Shown here one piece after another: positions 54,030 through 64,000 of a DNA stretch of 64,000 nucleotides. Origin of the DNA: Pseudomonas fulva 12-X (GTDB lineage Bacteria; Pseudomonadota; Gammaproteobacteria; Pseudomonadales; Pseudomonadaceae); the NCBI RefSeq assembly GCF_000213805.1, contig NC_015556.1, positions 4,541,001-4,605,000 on the forward strand, written 5' to 3'. Below the pieces are notes generated by a model, which was given only the letters and a program-made list of their open reading frames with translations, was not told where the DNA came from and searched no databases. Position 1 is the first letter of the stretch, and each line of letters opens with the position of its first letter. The position numbers and the translations under genes were made by a program.

Positions 54030-54481
54030 TAACCCCGTGCCAGGCGAGTCAGCAAGCGATCCAGAGAATTGGCGAATGCCTGGCGATCCTTGTCGCCATA
54101 GGCCGCCTGGCCACCACCGACCTGCCCCTGCTCACGCAGGTCGGTGAACAGGTTACGCACCGCCAGGCGCTCGCCCATATTGCGCTCATCGAACTCGCGC
54201 CCACGGGGATCCAGCGCCAGCACGCCCTTCTTGACCAGGCGGTCGGCCAGCGGCACGTCGCTGCAGATCACCAGTTCGCCCGGCACGGCGTGCTCTACCA
54301 GGTAATCGTCCGCCGCATCGGGGCCACTCGGCACCACGATCAGCTTCACGCAGGCGAAGTTTGGCCGTGCCACAGCCTGGCCAGCCACCAGCACCACCTC
54401 GAAATTACGCTTGAGGGCGAACTTGACCACCTGATCGCGGGCCAGCCGCGGGCAGGCGTCGGCGTCGATCCAGACACGCAT
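54029..54481 (-). CDS. yaiI: UPF0178 (YaiI/YqxD) family protein
   Basis: A 150-residue protein of the NYN/PIN-like UPF0178 family, unknown function, possibly a nuclease fold. It starts MRVWIDADACPRLARDQVVK. LIVVPSGPDAADDYLVEHAV, VICSDVPLADRLVKKGVLAL and DPRGREFDERNMGERLA are the family blocks, rich in Asp residues that could bind metal. ATG 54481 is the family start; the longer frame includes DNA of the inserted MITE. The ribosome-binding site GAGAAGG lies in the MITE end, eight bases before the ATG. Confidence 0.93.
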   Translation of the reverse strand: MRVWIDADACPRLARDQVVKFALKRNFEVVLVAGQAVARPNFACVKLIVVPSGPDAADDYLVEHAVPGELVICSDVPLADRLVKKGVLALDPRGREFDERNMGERLAVRNLFTDLREQGQVGGGQAAYGDKDRQAFANSLDRLLTRLARG

Positions 54482-54483
54482 GT

Positions 54484-54628
54484 TAAGAACCTTCTCAAAG
54501 GCTAGCGAGCTAGAGCCATGCAAGGCAAAAGCAGGCGAAAAAGCGGAGTGTACTTTTGTACATGAGCATTTTGAGGCTGCTTTTAACGCAGCAGGGCCGA
54601 CGCGCAGCAGTCTTTGGGCAGATTCTTA
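54484..54628. repeat. MITE-like repeat, copy 2 (between yaiI and the RhtB gene)
   Basis: A 145-base element with 20-base terminal inverted repeats (TAAGAACCTTCTCAAAGGCT; right end complement TAAGAATCTGCCCAAAGACT, 16/20 match). Internal blocks GCGAGCTAGAGCCATGCAAG and CTTTTAACGCAGCAGGGCCG are shared with copy 1 at 15641-15840, which also has AACGCAGCAG-GCCGACGCGCAGCAG. It fills the entire space between the two genes: its right TIR holds the TAA stop of the RhtB-like gene and its left TIR provides the ribosome-binding site of yaiI. Confidence 0.82.
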
Positions 54629-55255
54629 GAGCGGTGCGCGGCGGACGGTAGCCAGCAATGCCGCGGCACCGACAAAGAGCGCACCAAAACTGCGGTTCAT
54701 GATGCGCTGCTGGCGTGGCGTACGCAGCATGCGCAGCACCCGCACGGCCAGGCCGGTGTAGCCGGCCATCACGATCAGGTCGACGGTGACCATGGTCACG
54801 CCGATGATCAGATACTGCTCGGTCAGCGGCGCATGGGGGTTGATGAACTGCGGCAGCACCGCGAGCATGAACACGATGGCCTTGGGGTTACCGAAGTTGA
54901 CCAGAAAGCCACGCAGCACCAGGCTCAGCGGCCGACCGATGGGGCGCTCGCCCGCGACGTTCATGTCCGCCGGCTCGGCGCTCCATTGTCGCCAGCCCAG
55001 GTAGACCAGATAGGCCACGCCGAACCATTTGATCAGGCTGAAGGCCAGAGCCGAGGTGGCCAGCACCGCGCCGACGCCCGCCGCAACGATGGCGATCTGC
55101 AGCGCCAGGCCCAGCTGCAGGCCCAGGGCGTTCCAGTAACCGCGCCAGAAGCCGTATTGCAGCCCCGCCGACATCGAGGCGATGGCACCGGCACCTGGCG
55201 ACAGGCTGATCAGCCAGCAGGCGACGAAGAAAGCGAGCCATGTTTCCAGAGCCAT
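54626..55255 (-). CDS. LysE/RhtB-family amino acid exporter
   Basis: A 209-residue inner-membrane exporter with about six helices, of the RhtB group (homoserine, threonine and related efflux). Start METWLAFFVACWLISLSPGA at 55255 (after MAL), with the conserved SPGAGAIASMSAGLQYG and GFLVNFGNPKAIVFMLAVLP. The stop codon TAA is inside the terminal inverted repeat of the MITE, so the last residues (VRRAPL) may have been changed by the insertion. Substrate is unknown. Confidence 0.9.
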   Translation of the reverse strand: MALETWLAFFVACWLISLSPGAGAIASMSAGLQYGFWRGYWNALGLQLGLALQIAIVAAGVGAVLATSALAFSLIKWFGVAYLVYLGWRQWSAEPADMNVAGERPIGRPLSLVLRGFLVNFGNPKAIVFMLAVLPQFINPHAPLTEQYLIIGVTMVTVDLIVMAGYTGLAVRVLRMLRTPRQQRIMNRSFGALFVGAAALLATVRRAPL

Positions 55256-55384
55256 GATGGCGACCTCGGTGAGGGATTAGCGAAACGTCGAAATTACCTG
55301 AATTGCCGCAATCGCGGCAGGGGCTGCAGATGCTATTTCACAGGCGGCGCACACGGCCTCAAATGAGTGCCGCTGCGCCTCTGA

Positions 55385-55968
55385 TCAGGGCTCTATCTTG
55401 CGCGCCGTCGGCAGCTCGCCGTTGCGCCAGCGGCGTACCGCCTTCTGGAAGAACAGGCTGTTGGGAATCTGCAGCCAGGTGCCCGGTGCATCGCCGGTCA
55501 GGTCTTCCAGGGTGGTATAGAACAGGTTGATGGCCAGCACGCGGCCGCGCACGCCCGGCTTGTCGGCGCTTTCCAGCACCTCCACGCAGTCGCCGATGCG
55601 AAACGGTCCGAGGGCGAAGATCAGCAGCGTGCAGAACATGTTGGAAAGCACGCTCCAGATCGCGAAGAAGGCGATCGCCGCCACCGCCACGAAACCGGTG
55701 AGCGCGCCCCACAGCACCTGGGCGGACACGCCGAGGCGCTCGAGCACCAGCATGATGGCGCTACCGAGGATCAGCCAACGAGTCAGGCCGCGCAGCGGCA
55801 TCAGCAGCTCCGGCGGCAACTGCGGGTAACGCTGGCCCAGACGGGTGATACCGCGGGTGAGGATGCGCTGGGCAATCCATGCCAGGATGAGGATCAGCAG
55901 CACCTGGCCGGCGCGCATCAGCGGCTGGCTCCAGGACACCAGCCAGGCCCAATCGATCAGCTCCAGGT

Positions 55969-55972
<4 letters not shown>
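55385..55972 (-). CDS. Small-conductance mechanosensitive channel (MscS) family protein, short form
   Basis: A 195-residue inner-membrane protein. Three hydrophobic segments come first (about 17-38, 65-85, 92-115), the last GALTGFVAVAAIAFFAIWSV being the pore-lining-type helix with Gly/Ala packing, then a beta domain (FRIGDCVEVLE, RVLAINLFYTTLE, IPNSLFFQKAV). It lacks the large C-terminal alpha/beta vestibule of E. coli MscS (286 residues). Its ATG overlaps the stop of the ABC-F gene by four bases, so it is co-translated with it. Probable osmotic safety valve. Confidence 0.87.
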
Positions 55973-57882
<1,910 letters not shown>

Positions 57883-57931
57883 AATGGCGGCGGATTCTAC
57901 CAGAGTCCCCCGCCGCATACTCGGAGCACGC

Positions 57932-58384
57932 ATGAGCGCTGACCTGTGGACCTTCGCCACCACCCTCTACGCCCGCCCAGGCGTGGAAGCCGCCTGCCTG
58001 GAACTGCAGGCCGCCGGCGCAGACGTCTGCCTGCTGCTCTGCGGCCTGTGGCTGGACAGCCGAGGCGTGGCCCATGACGCGGATCGCGAGGCGCAGCTAC
58101 GGCGCATCGCCGAGCCGTGGCAGCAAGAGGTGGTGAAGCCGCTGCGGGCGCTGCGCCAGGGTTGGCGCGAAGCGGCCGGCCAGGATTCGGCGCTGAGCGG
58201 TCTGCGTGAGCGGATTAAACAGCTGGAGCTGAAGGCTGAGCGGGAGCAGTTGGGGCGGTTGCAGGTGCTGGCTGAGGGGTGGAGTCAGCAGCCGAGTGAA
58301 CATGATCGGCAGTGGCTGGAGGCTTTTTCACCGGCAGGGCATGCCGAAGCACGTGCGGGGCTGCGTAGCGCCAGCCTGCTCTGA
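57932..58384 (+). CDS. TIGR02444-family protein
   Basis: A 150-residue protein of a family (TIGR02444) without known function. MSADLWTFATTLYARPGVEA, DVCLLLCGLWLDSRGV, and REAQLRRIAEPWQQEVVKPL with LRALRQGW are the conserved blocks. The sequence is mainly helical, and the C-terminal half has a leucine-rich segment (LRERIKQLELKAEREQLGRL) likely to form a coiled coil. Start ATG 57932 follows GGAGC. Divergent from the ABC-F gene by about 50 bases. Confidence 0.85.
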   Translation: MSADLWTFATTLYARPGVEAACLELQAAGADVCLLLCGLWLDSRGVAHDADREAQLRRIAEPWQQEVVKPLRALRQGWREAAGQDSALSGLRERIKQLELKAEREQLGRLQVLAEGWSQQPSEHDRQWLEAFSPAGHAEARAGLRSASLL

Positions 58385-58407
58385 GGTTCTAATCACAGCG
58401 GGATCAT

Positions 58408-58438
58408 CTGGGTATCGCTGCGCTCAACCACAGGCTAC
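58408..58438. repeat. Single copy of the GTAGCCTG(T)GGT repeat arm
   Basis: CTGGGTATCGCTGCGCTCAA then CCACAGGCTAC matches the right arm of the repeat at 53864-53931 with few differences. It lies between the convergent TIGR02444 and PHA-granule genes. Confidence 0.8.
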
Positions 58439-58452
58439 GGGGCGACCCGTAC

Positions 58453-58731
58453 TCAGGCCGCCAATTCCTTATCCAGCACTTCCTCGATCTCGCTCTTGAT
58501 CTTGCCGCTCATCACCGACAGCAGCAGACCGAGGTTGAGTTGCAGCTGCACGCGATCCTCGCTGACGGCGAGCCAGCCGTCGGCGCCGCTGCGTTTGAAT
58601 TCCAGGGTGTCGCCCTTCCACTGGTAGCGCACGTCGTACTCGCGGGCCAGGCGTTCAGCGAGCTTTTCAGCCTTGCCACGGGCGGCCTCGATGCCCAGAT
58701 TGTGGGGGCGGTCGACGGTGATTCTGGCCAT
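58453..58731 (-). CDS. Polyhydroxyalkanoic acid system family protein
   Basis: A 92-residue protein starting MARITVDRPHNLGIEAARGK and containing LEFKRSGADGWLAV and LLLSVMSGKIKSEIEEVLDK. This is the small PHA-granule-associated family (TIGR02610-like) found between pha genes and ubiE in Pseudomonas. The biosynthetic genes phaC1-phaZ-phaC2 are not in the window. The second of two consecutive ATGs is taken (58731) for its spacing from GGAG; the first is 3 bases earlier. The long frame upstream is unsupported. Confidence 0.8.
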   Translation of the reverse strand: MARITVDRPHNLGIEAARGKAEKLAERLAREYDVRYQWKGDTLEFKRSGADGWLAVSEDRVQLQLNLGLLLSVMSGKIKSEIEEVLDKELAA

Positions 58732-59047
58732 CATGGCTCTCCTGACTGAAACGCGGGCGGGGCAATATACAAGAAGCGCCCGCCGGCCCACTACCACACG
58801 TGCAGCCGGCGCCCGGCTTTTGGGTTTAGAATGCCGCCACTCGGCGCTGTACAGCGGTTGAACGGGCCGTGGATCAGCAACTCGATGGAAACGCTTATTT
58901 ACCTCGGTAAACTCGCCTTTTCGCTTGTCTGACTCACTGATGAGACGCGCCCGGCGCTGTCTCATGATCACGGTCACGCCATGTTGGGCTCCACGCCCGC
59001 ACACTGAGCAGATGCCAAAGCCTCCCGGACTTCAGGAAAAGGGCCAC
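58732..59047. other. Divergent spacer between the PHA-system gene and ubiE
   Basis: About 316 bases carrying the promoters of two divergent genes. TTGGGCTCCACGCCCGCACA is close to ubiE. No convincing -35/-10 boxes and no other gene is recognised; the short in-frame extensions of either gene are not supported. Confidence 0.45.
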
Positions 59048-59818
59048 ATGAACGATCCGCGCAAGAACGACAGCAGCGAACCCACCACCCACTTCGGTTT
59101 CCAGGACGTTCCGGAAAGCCGCAAGGCGGAAAAGGTCGCCGAGGTGTTCCATTCGGTGGCCGCCAAGTACGACCTGATGAACGACCTGCTCTCCGGCGGC
59201 ATGCACCGCCTGTGGAAGCGTTTCACCATCGAGCTGTCCGGCGTGCGCAGCGGCAACCGGGTGCTCGACATCGCCGGCGGCACCGGTGACCTGGCCCGCC
59301 AGTTCTCGCGCATCGTCGGCGACACCGGCGAGGTGGTGCTGGCCGACATCAACGCCTCGATGCTCAAGGTCGGCCGCGACCGCCTGCTCGACCGTGGCGT
59401 GTCCGGCAACATTTCCTTCGTGCAGGCCGATGCCGAGAAGCTGCCCTTCCCGGACAACCATTTCGACTGCGTGACCATCGCCTTTGGCCTGCGCAACGTC
59501 ACCCACAAGGACGCGGCCATCGCTTCCATGCTGCGGGTGCTCAAGCCGGGCGGCCGCCTGCTGGTGCTGGAGTTCTCCAAGCCCAAGAGCAGCCTGCTGT
59601 CCAAGGTCTACGACACCTATTCGTTCAACTTCATGCCGCTGGTGGGCAAGCTGGTCACCAACGACGCCGACAGCTACCGCTACCTGGCCGAGTCGATCCG
59701 CATGCACCCGGATCAGGACACCCTCAAGGCGATGATGCTGGACGCCGGTTTCGACCGCGTGACCTACCACAACATGACCGGCGGCATCGTCGCCCTGCAC
59801 CGCGGTATCAAGCCCTGA
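59048..59818 (+). CDS. ubiE: Ubiquinone/menaquinone C-methyltransferase
   Basis: SAM-dependent C-methyltransferase of ubiquinone synthesis (2-polyprenyl-6-methoxy-1,4-benzoquinol step). [18 protein letters not shown] at ATG 59048 gives 256 residues, the expected length. [58 protein letters not shown] and [20 protein letters not shown] are the family signatures. Upstream in-frame codons are ignored. Its stop overlaps ubiJ by one base, giving ubiE-ubiJ-ubiB as one unit. Confidence 0.97.
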   Translation: MNDPRKNDSSEPTTHFGFQDVPESRKAEKVAEVFHSVAAKYDLMNDLLSGGMHRLWKRFTIELSGVRSGNRVLDIAGGTGDLARQFSRIVGDTGEVVLADINASMLKVGRDRLLDRGVSGNISFVQADAEKLPFPDNHFDCVTIAFGLRNVTHKDAAIASMLRVLKPGGRLLVLEFSKPKSSLLSKVYDTYSFNFMPLVGKLVTNDADSYRYLAESIRMHPDQDTLKAMMLDAGFDRVTYHNMTGGIVALHRGIKP

Positions 59819-60435
59819 TGCTCACCCAGGCCCTGCTGGCGGCCGTCGAGCGCGGCCTCAACCGCGTGCTCGCGCTGGACAGCACCGCCCTGCCGCGCCT
59901 GGCCAGGCTCAATGGCCGGGTGATCGCGGTGCAGGCCCAGTCGCCGTCGCTCGAGCTGTTCATCCTCGCCGATGGCCAGGGGCTGCGCCTGGCCGGGCAA
60001 TGGGCCGGCGCGGTCGACTGCACCCTGCGTGCCCCCGCCAGTGGCCTGCTGCGCTTGGCCCTGGCCCGGGACAAGCAGGCCGTGCTGCACGAGCCCGAGG
60101 TCGAACTCGATGGCGACAGCGGCGCGCTGATGGAGCTGGCCGGCGTGCTGCAGGACCTGGAGCTGGACTGGGAATACGAGCTGTCGCGCTGGCTCGGCCC
60201 GGTGCCCACGGCGCTGCTGGCCGGCCACCTGCGTAGCCGCGCCGGCTGGACGCGGGAGAACCTGCACAGCCTTCAGCTGAGCCTGGCCGACTACCTCAGC
60301 GAAGAATCACGCACCCTGGTCGGCCGCCGTGAGGCCGACGCCCGCTTCACCGAACTCGATGACCTGAAACTTTCCCTCGACCGTCTCGACGCGCGCATCG
60401 AGCGCCTCGCCCAACGCCATAAGCCCATCGCATGA
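59818..60435 (+). CDS. ubiJ: Ubiquinone biosynthesis accessory factor UbiJ (SCP2 domain)
   Basis: A 205-residue cytoplasmic lipid-binding accessory protein of the ubiquinone-synthesis metabolon. It has an SCP2-type sterol-carrier domain, residues ~15-110: [37 protein letters not shown]-terminal helical region follows. Overlaps ubiE by one base and ubiB by four bases, so it is translationally coupled. Its position between ubiE and ubiB confirms the assignment even though the sequence is poorly conserved. Confidence 0.92.
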   Translation: MLTQALLAAVERGLNRVLALDSTALPRLARLNGRVIAVQAQSPSLELFILADGQGLRLAGQWAGAVDCTLRAPASGLLRLALARDKQAVLHEPEVELDGDSGALMELAGVLQDLELDWEYELSRWLGPVPTALLAGHLRSRAGWTRENLHSLQLSLADYLSEESRTLVGRREADARFTELDDLKLSLDRLDARIERLAQRHKPIA

Positions 60436-62039
60436 AGCTGCTTGCCGTTCGTCGTCTGTTGCGCATCCTCTACGTGGTCATCCGCTACCGCCTCGATGAC
60501 CTGCTGTTCGCCCTGCCGCTGCCGTTCTGGCTGCGTGCGCCGCGCTTCCTGCTGCCGTGGCGCTGGGTACCGCGCGGCAAGTCGTCGCGCAGCCGCGGCG
60601 CTAGCCTGCGCCTGGCGCTGGAGGAACTGGGGCCGATCTTCATCAAGTTCGGTCAGTTGCTGTCGACCCGCCGCGATCTGCTGCCACCGGATATCGCCGA
60701 CGAACTGGCGCACCTGCAGGACCGCGTACCGCCGTTCGACCCGGCCAAGTCCCTGGCGCTGATCGAAGAGCAGCTCGGCGTGCCGGTGAGCGTGGCGTTC
60801 GCCCGTTTCGACACCGCACCACTGGCCTCTGCCTCGGTAGCCCAGGTGCACGCCGCGCAGCTGAAAAGCGGCGAGGAAGTGGTGGTCAAGGTGGTGCGCC
60901 CCGGCCTCAAGCCGGTGATCAAGGCCGATATGGCTTGGCTGTTCCTGCTCGCCAAGATGGCCGAGCGCGCCTCGGCTGAAGCCCGCCGCCTGCACCCGGT
61001 GGATGTGGTCAGCGACTACGAGAAAACCATTTACGACGAGCTCGACCTGCTGCGCGAGGCCGCCAACGCCAGCCAGCTGCGGCGCAATTTCGAGGACTCC
61101 GGCCTGCTCTACGTGCCCCAGGTGTACTGGGACTGGTGCCGCCCCAAGGTGCTGGTGATGGAGCGCATCTACGGCATTCCGGTCAACGACATGGAAACCC
61201 TGGCCGACCAGCGCACCGACATGAAACTGCTGGCCGAGCGCGGCGTGGAGATCTTCTTCACCCAGGTGTTCACCCACAGTTTCTTCCACGCCGACATGCA
61301 CCCGGGCAACATCTTCGTCAGCACCCGCACGCCGTGGAACCCGCAGTACATCGCCATCGACTGCGGCATCATCGGCAGCCTCACCCCCGAGGATCAGGAC
61401 TACCTGGCGCGCAACCTGGTGGCCTTCTTCAAGCGTGACTACCGCAAGGTGGCGCAGCTGCACATCGATTCGGGCTGGGTGCCCCAGGAAACCCAGGTCA
61501 ACGACTTCGAGGCGGCGATCCGCACCGTCTGCGAGCCGATCTTCGAGCGCCCGCTCAAGGACATTTCCTTCGGCCTGCTGCTGATGCGCCTGTTCCAGAC
61601 CGCACGGCGCTTCAACATGGAAATCCAGCCGCAGCTGGTGCTGCTACAGAAAACGTTGCTGAACATCGAGGGCCTGGGCCGTCAGCTGTACCCCGATCTG
61701 GACCTGTGGACCACCGCCCAGCCTTTCCTGGAGCGCTGGATGCGCGAGCGCGTCAGCCCGCGCAACGTCATGCACAACCTGCAGAGCCAGGTCGAGCAGC
61801 TGCCGCACCTGGCCAACATGACCCGCAGTCTGCTCGAGCGCATGGCCCAGCCCCACGCCAACGACCCACCACCGCCGTGGCGCGAACGCGACGGCTGGGC
61901 GGTGCGGCTGATCGGCGCCCTGCTGGTCGGCGGCAGCGTGATGACCGCCCTGGGCCAGGGCAACTTGAGCGATCCCGCCACGGCCTGGCCGGCCTGGCTA
62001 ATGGGCGCCAGCGGTCTGTACCTGATCCTGCGCCGATAG
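60432..62039 (+). CDS. ubiB: Ubiquinone biosynthesis ATPase/kinase-like protein UbiB
   Basis: ADCK/UbiB atypical kinase that helps extract or handle ubiquinone precursors at the inner membrane. 535 residues. [20 protein letters not shown] holds the KxGQ motif, [20 protein letters not shown] the Ala-rich loop and nucleotide Lys, [17 protein letters not shown] the catalytic loop and [11 protein letters not shown] the metal Asp. Two C-terminal hydrophobic segments (about 485-530) anchor it. Overlaps ubiJ by four bases (ATGA). Confidence 0.96.
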   Translation: MKLLAVRRLLRILYVVIRYRLDDLLFALPLPFWLRAPRFLLPWRWVPRGKSSRSRGASLRLALEELGPIFIKFGQLLSTRRDLLPPDIADELAHLQDRVPPFDPAKSLALIEEQLGVPVSVAFARFDTAPLASASVAQVHAAQLKSGEEVVVKVVRPGLKPVIKADMAWLFLLAKMAERASAEARRLHPVDVVSDYEKTIYDELDLLREAANASQLRRNFEDSGLLYVPQVYWDWCRPKVLVMERIYGIPVNDMETLADQRTDMKLLAERGVEIFFTQVFTHSFFHADMHPGNIFVSTRTPWNPQYIAIDCGIIGSLTPEDQDYLARNLVAFFKRDYRKVAQLHIDSGWVPQETQVNDFEAAIRTVCEPIFERPLKDISFGLLLMRLFQTARRFNMEIQPQLVLLQKTLLNIEGLGRQLYPDLDLWTTAQPFLERWMRERVSPRNVMHNLQSQVEQLPHLANMTRSLLERMAQPHANDPPPPWRERDGWAVRLIGALLVGGSVMTALGQGNLSDPATAWPAWLMGASGLYLILRR

Positions 62040-62091
62040 CCAGCCCACGCCCCGGCTGGCACACTTGGCTTCGATTGAAGATGGAAATGCA

Positions 62092-62493
62092 ATGAACGAC
62101 TGGCTAGATGCAATCAAGTGGGACGACAACGGCCTGATCCCGGCCATCGCCCAGGACTACCAGACCGGGCGCATCCTGATGATGGCCTGGATGAACCGCG
62201 AAGCCCTGGCGCTGACCGCCAGCGAGCAGCGCGCCATCTATTGGTCACGTTCGCGTGGCAAGCTGTGGCGCAAGGGCGAGGAGTCCGGCCACGTGCAGAA
62301 GCTGCATGAGCTGCGCCTGGACTGCGACGCCGACGTGATCGTGTTGATGGTCGAGCAGCTGGGCGGCATCGCCTGCCATACCGGCCGCGAGAGCTGCTTC
62401 TACCGGGTGTTCGAGAACGGTGCCTGGAAAACCGTCGATGCGGTGCTGAAAGATCCGCACACCATCTATTCGCCGGAGCATCGCCATGACTGA
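62092..62493 (+). CDS. hisI: Phosphoribosyl-AMP cyclohydrolase
   Basis: Histidine biosynthesis: opens the adenine ring of phosphoribosyl-AMP. 133 residues, Zn/Mg enzyme. [39 protein letters not shown] and [20 protein letters not shown], with TGRESCFYR, carry the conserved Asp and Cys metal ligands. Start ATG 62092; the ATG 27 bases upstream is in frame but not supported by the family. Overlaps hisE by 8 bases. Confidence 0.96.
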   Translation: MNDWLDAIKWDDNGLIPAIAQDYQTGRILMMAWMNREALALTASEQRAIYWSRSRGKLWRKGEESGHVQKLHELRLDCDADVIVLMVEQLGGIACHTGRESCFYRVFENGAWKTVDAVLKDPHTIYSPEHRHD

Positions 62494-62836
62494 TACCCTC
62501 AAGCGCCTGGCCGAGGTGCTGGAGTCGCGCAAGGGTGCGGCACCGGACAGCTCGTACGTGGCCAGCCTTTACCACAAGGGCCTGAACAAGATTCTGGAGA
62601 AGGTTGGCGAGGAGTCGGTGGAAACCATTCTTGCCGCCAAGGACGCCGCCGCCAGCGGCGACTGCAGCGACCTGATCTACGAAACCGCCGACCTGTGGTT
62701 CCACAGCCTGGTCATGCTGGCCGCGCTGGATCAGCACCCGCAGGCGGTGCTCGATGAACTGGATCGCCGTTTCGGCCTGTCGGGGCACGCGGAAAAAGCC
62801 GCGCGCAGCGATAGCGACACTCAACAAAGACGCTGA
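62486..62836 (+). CDS. hisE: Phosphoribosyl-ATP pyrophosphatase
   Basis: Second step of histidine synthesis, hydrolysing phosphoribosyl-ATP to phosphoribosyl-AMP. 116-residue MazG-like helical protein: [36 protein letters not shown] and [19 protein letters not shown] hold the Glu/Asp metal site (EExxE..ExxD). Overlap with hisI suggests coupled translation. Next is tatA after 15 bases. Confidence 0.96.
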   Translation: MTDTLKRLAEVLESRKGAAPDSSYVASLYHKGLNKILEKVGEESVETILAAKDAAASGDCSDLIYETADLWFHSLVMLAALDQHPQAVLDELDRRFGLSGHAEKAARSDSDTQQRR

Positions 62837-62851
62837 CGAGGACTACGAAAC

Positions 62852-63127
62852 ATGGGCATTTTCGACTGGAAACACTGGGTCGTCATTCTGATCGTCGTGG
62901 TGCTGGTGTTCGGTACCAAGAAACTCAAGAACCTGGGTTCCGACCTTGGCGAAACCATCAAGGGTTTCCGCAAGGCGATGAACGAGGAAGACGGCAAGCC
63001 GACCGACCCGCACGCACAACAGCCGCAGCAACCGCAACAGCCTTACCAGCAGCAGGCGCCGCTGAACCAGCCGCATACCGTTGAAGGCCAGGCCAGCAAG
63101 GTCGAAGAACCGCTGCGCAAGGACTGA
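62852..63127 (+). CDS. tatA: Twin-arginine translocase subunit TatA
   Basis: Membrane protein that forms the protein-conducting part of the Tat export system for folded proteins. 91 residues: a short N-terminus, one transmembrane helix ([19 protein letters not shown]) and an amphipathic helix ([16 protein letters not shown]), then a Gln/Pro-rich tail. The FGTKKLK and F-x-x-A features are classical. ATG 62852 is followed by GIFDWKHW. Start of tatABC downstream of hisE, as in other Pseudomonas. Confidence 0.96.
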   Translation: MGIFDWKHWVVILIVVVLVFGTKKLKNLGSDLGETIKGFRKAMNEEDGKPTDPHAQQPQQPQQPYQQQAPLNQPHTVEGQASKVEEPLRKD

Positions 63128-63137
63128 GGCCACAAGC

Positions 63138-63527
63138 ATGTTCGGTATCAGTTTCAGCGAGCTGCTGCTGGTCGCTCTGGTCGCCCTGCTGGTGCTCGGC
63201 CCCGAGCGCCTGCCAGGTGCCGCGCGCACCGCAGGCTTATGGATCGGGCGCATCAAGCGCAGCTTCAATTCGATCAAGGAAGAAGTCGAGCGCGAAATCG
63301 GCGCCGACGAAATCCGTCGGCAACTGCATAACGAACGCATCCTCGAACTGGAGCGCGAGATGCAGGCGGTCAAGAACGACATCCTGCCGCCAGCACCCCA
63401 GGCCAGCGTGCCGCCGCCACCGGTCGTAGAGCCGGCTGCACAGGCGCCAACCGAGCCTGCACCGACGCCCGCCACTCAGGCCGCCCCGACACCCGCCGCC
63501 AGCCAGGACAAGACGCCGCAACCATGA
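63138..63527 (+). CDS. tatB: Twin-arginine translocase subunit TatB
   Basis: Partner of TatC in the Tat signal-peptide receptor. 129 residues. [20 protein letters not shown], then [15 protein letters not shown], is the typical N-terminal helix with Glu and GPERLP. An amphipathic helical part ([20 protein letters not shown]) precedes a Pro/Ala-rich tail. ATG 63138; 19 in-frame codons above it overlap tatA and are not used. Overlaps tatC by four bases (ATGA). Confidence 0.95.
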   Translation: MFGISFSELLLVALVALLVLGPERLPGAARTAGLWIGRIKRSFNSIKEEVEREIGADEIRRQLHNERILELEREMQAVKNDILPPAPQASVPPPPVVEPAAQAPTEPAPTPATQAAPTPAASQDKTPQP

Positions 63528-64000
63528 GTCGAATGCCCGACAACGACCAGGAAATGCCGCTGGTTTCCCACCTTGCCGAGTTGCGCACTCGCCTGCTGCG
63601 CTGCGTGGCGGCGATCTTCCTGATTTTCGCCTGCCTGTTCTACTTCGCCCAGAAGATCTACACCCTGGTCTCGGCGCCGCTGCGCCAATACCTGCCTGAA
63701 GGCGCGACGATGATCGCCACCGACGTGGCCTCACCGTTCCTGACGCCGTTCAAGCTGACCATGATCGTCGCGCTGTTCCTGGCCATGCCGGTGATCCTGC
63801 ATCAGGTATGGGGTTTCATCGCGCCGGGGCTGTACAAGCACGAGAAACGCATCGCCATTCCGCTGCTGATCTCCAGCATCATCCTGTTCTACGCCGGCAT
63901 GGCCTTCGCTTACTTTCTGGTGTTCCCGATCATCTTCCACTTCTTCGCCAGCGTGACGCCCGAAGGCGTATCGATGATGACCGACATCGCCAGCTACCTC
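63524..64000 (+). CDS. tatC: Twin-arginine translocase subunit TatC (3' end beyond the window)
   Basis: Multi-spanning inner-membrane receptor for twin-arginine signal peptides. The 159 residues visible include [20 protein letters not shown], the conserved SHLxELRxR entry to helix 1, the first periplasmic loop ([18 protein letters not shown]), helices 2-4 ([45 protein letters not shown]) and F-x-F-x-x-x-V-T-P. The gene runs past position 64000, so the last third is not seen. Translation is coupled to tatB. Confidence 0.95.
   Translation, partial: MSRMPDNDQEMPLVSHLAELRTRLLRCVAAIFLIFACLFYFAQKIYTLVSAPLRQYLPEGATMIATDVASPFLTPFKLTMIVALFLAMPVILHQVWGFIAPGLYKHEKRIAIPLLISSIILFYAGMAFAYFLVFPIIFHFFASVTPEGVSMMTDIASYL

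Overview
The window is GC-rich chromosomal DNA from a Pseudomonas-type gammaproteobacterium. The content and much of the order match the P. aeruginosa PA4989-PA5020 block as I remember it (SMR pump, hldE, msbA, LPS core kinases, waaGCF, glnE, aceEF, dipA, msrA). That block is joined to a ppk-hemB-elbB block (PA524x-525x in PAO1) and then to an ubiE-ubiB-hisIE-tatABC block (PA506x). The joins differ from the PAO1 order, and the accessory segment is different, so this is not P. aeruginosa itself. All locus comparisons are from memory, not from a search.

Layout. (1) 1-4.3 kb: LysR regulator (cut by the window edge) divergent from an EmrE-like SMR pump, then an FAD oxidoreductase, an aldo/keto reductase and an unknown protein. 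(2) 4.3-10.5 kb: the minus-strand run msbA > mig-14-like > dnpA-like > hldE, and a divergent WaaP/InaA-like gene. (3) 10.6-23.9 kb: accessory surface-polysaccharide island, partly AT-rich. It holds a dead IS5-family transposase, a VioA-like aminotransferase with a hexapeptide acyltransferase, glycosyltransferases, a broken and an intact O-acyltransferase, a nest of dead IS3-family elements carrying a MITE-like insertion, and a compact set of two polysaccharide pyruvyl transferase-family genes plus a QueC-like PP-loop protein. (4) 23.9-32.7 kb: LPS core operon on the minus strand (waaF, waaC, waaG, waaP, wapP-like, two further kinases, carbamoyltransferase, glycosyltransferases). No O-antigen ligase waaL is seen, and ilvE is missing from its usual place between waaF and glnE. 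(5) 32.8-40.7 kb: glnE divergent from aceE-aceF (pyruvate dehydrogenase E1 and E2). (6) 41-48.9 kb: dipA-like c-di-GMP phosphodiesterase, msrA, a small YjfB-like protein, an HD-GYP protein, rlmJ and an acyl-CoA dehydrogenase. (7) 49-58.7 kb: ppk, hemB, DedA, elbB, yaiI, RhtB exporter, MscS-like channel, ABC-F ATPase, a TIGR02444 protein and a PHA-granule-associated protein. Several intergenic repeats lie here, including a second MITE copy whose ends serve as a stop codon and a ribosome-binding site. (8) 59-64 kb: ubiE-ubiJ-ubiB (ubiquinone), hisI-hisE, and tatA-tatB-tatC (tatC runs off the window).

Functionally the first half is devoted to lipid A-core and surface glycan assembly: heptose activation, lipid A-core flipping, heptosyl transfer, core phosphorylation and carbamoylation, and polysaccharide decoration. 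The second half is housekeeping metabolism and signalling. The least explained part is the 19.1-22.0 kb trio (QueC-like PP-loop protein plus two pyruvyl transferase-family proteins).
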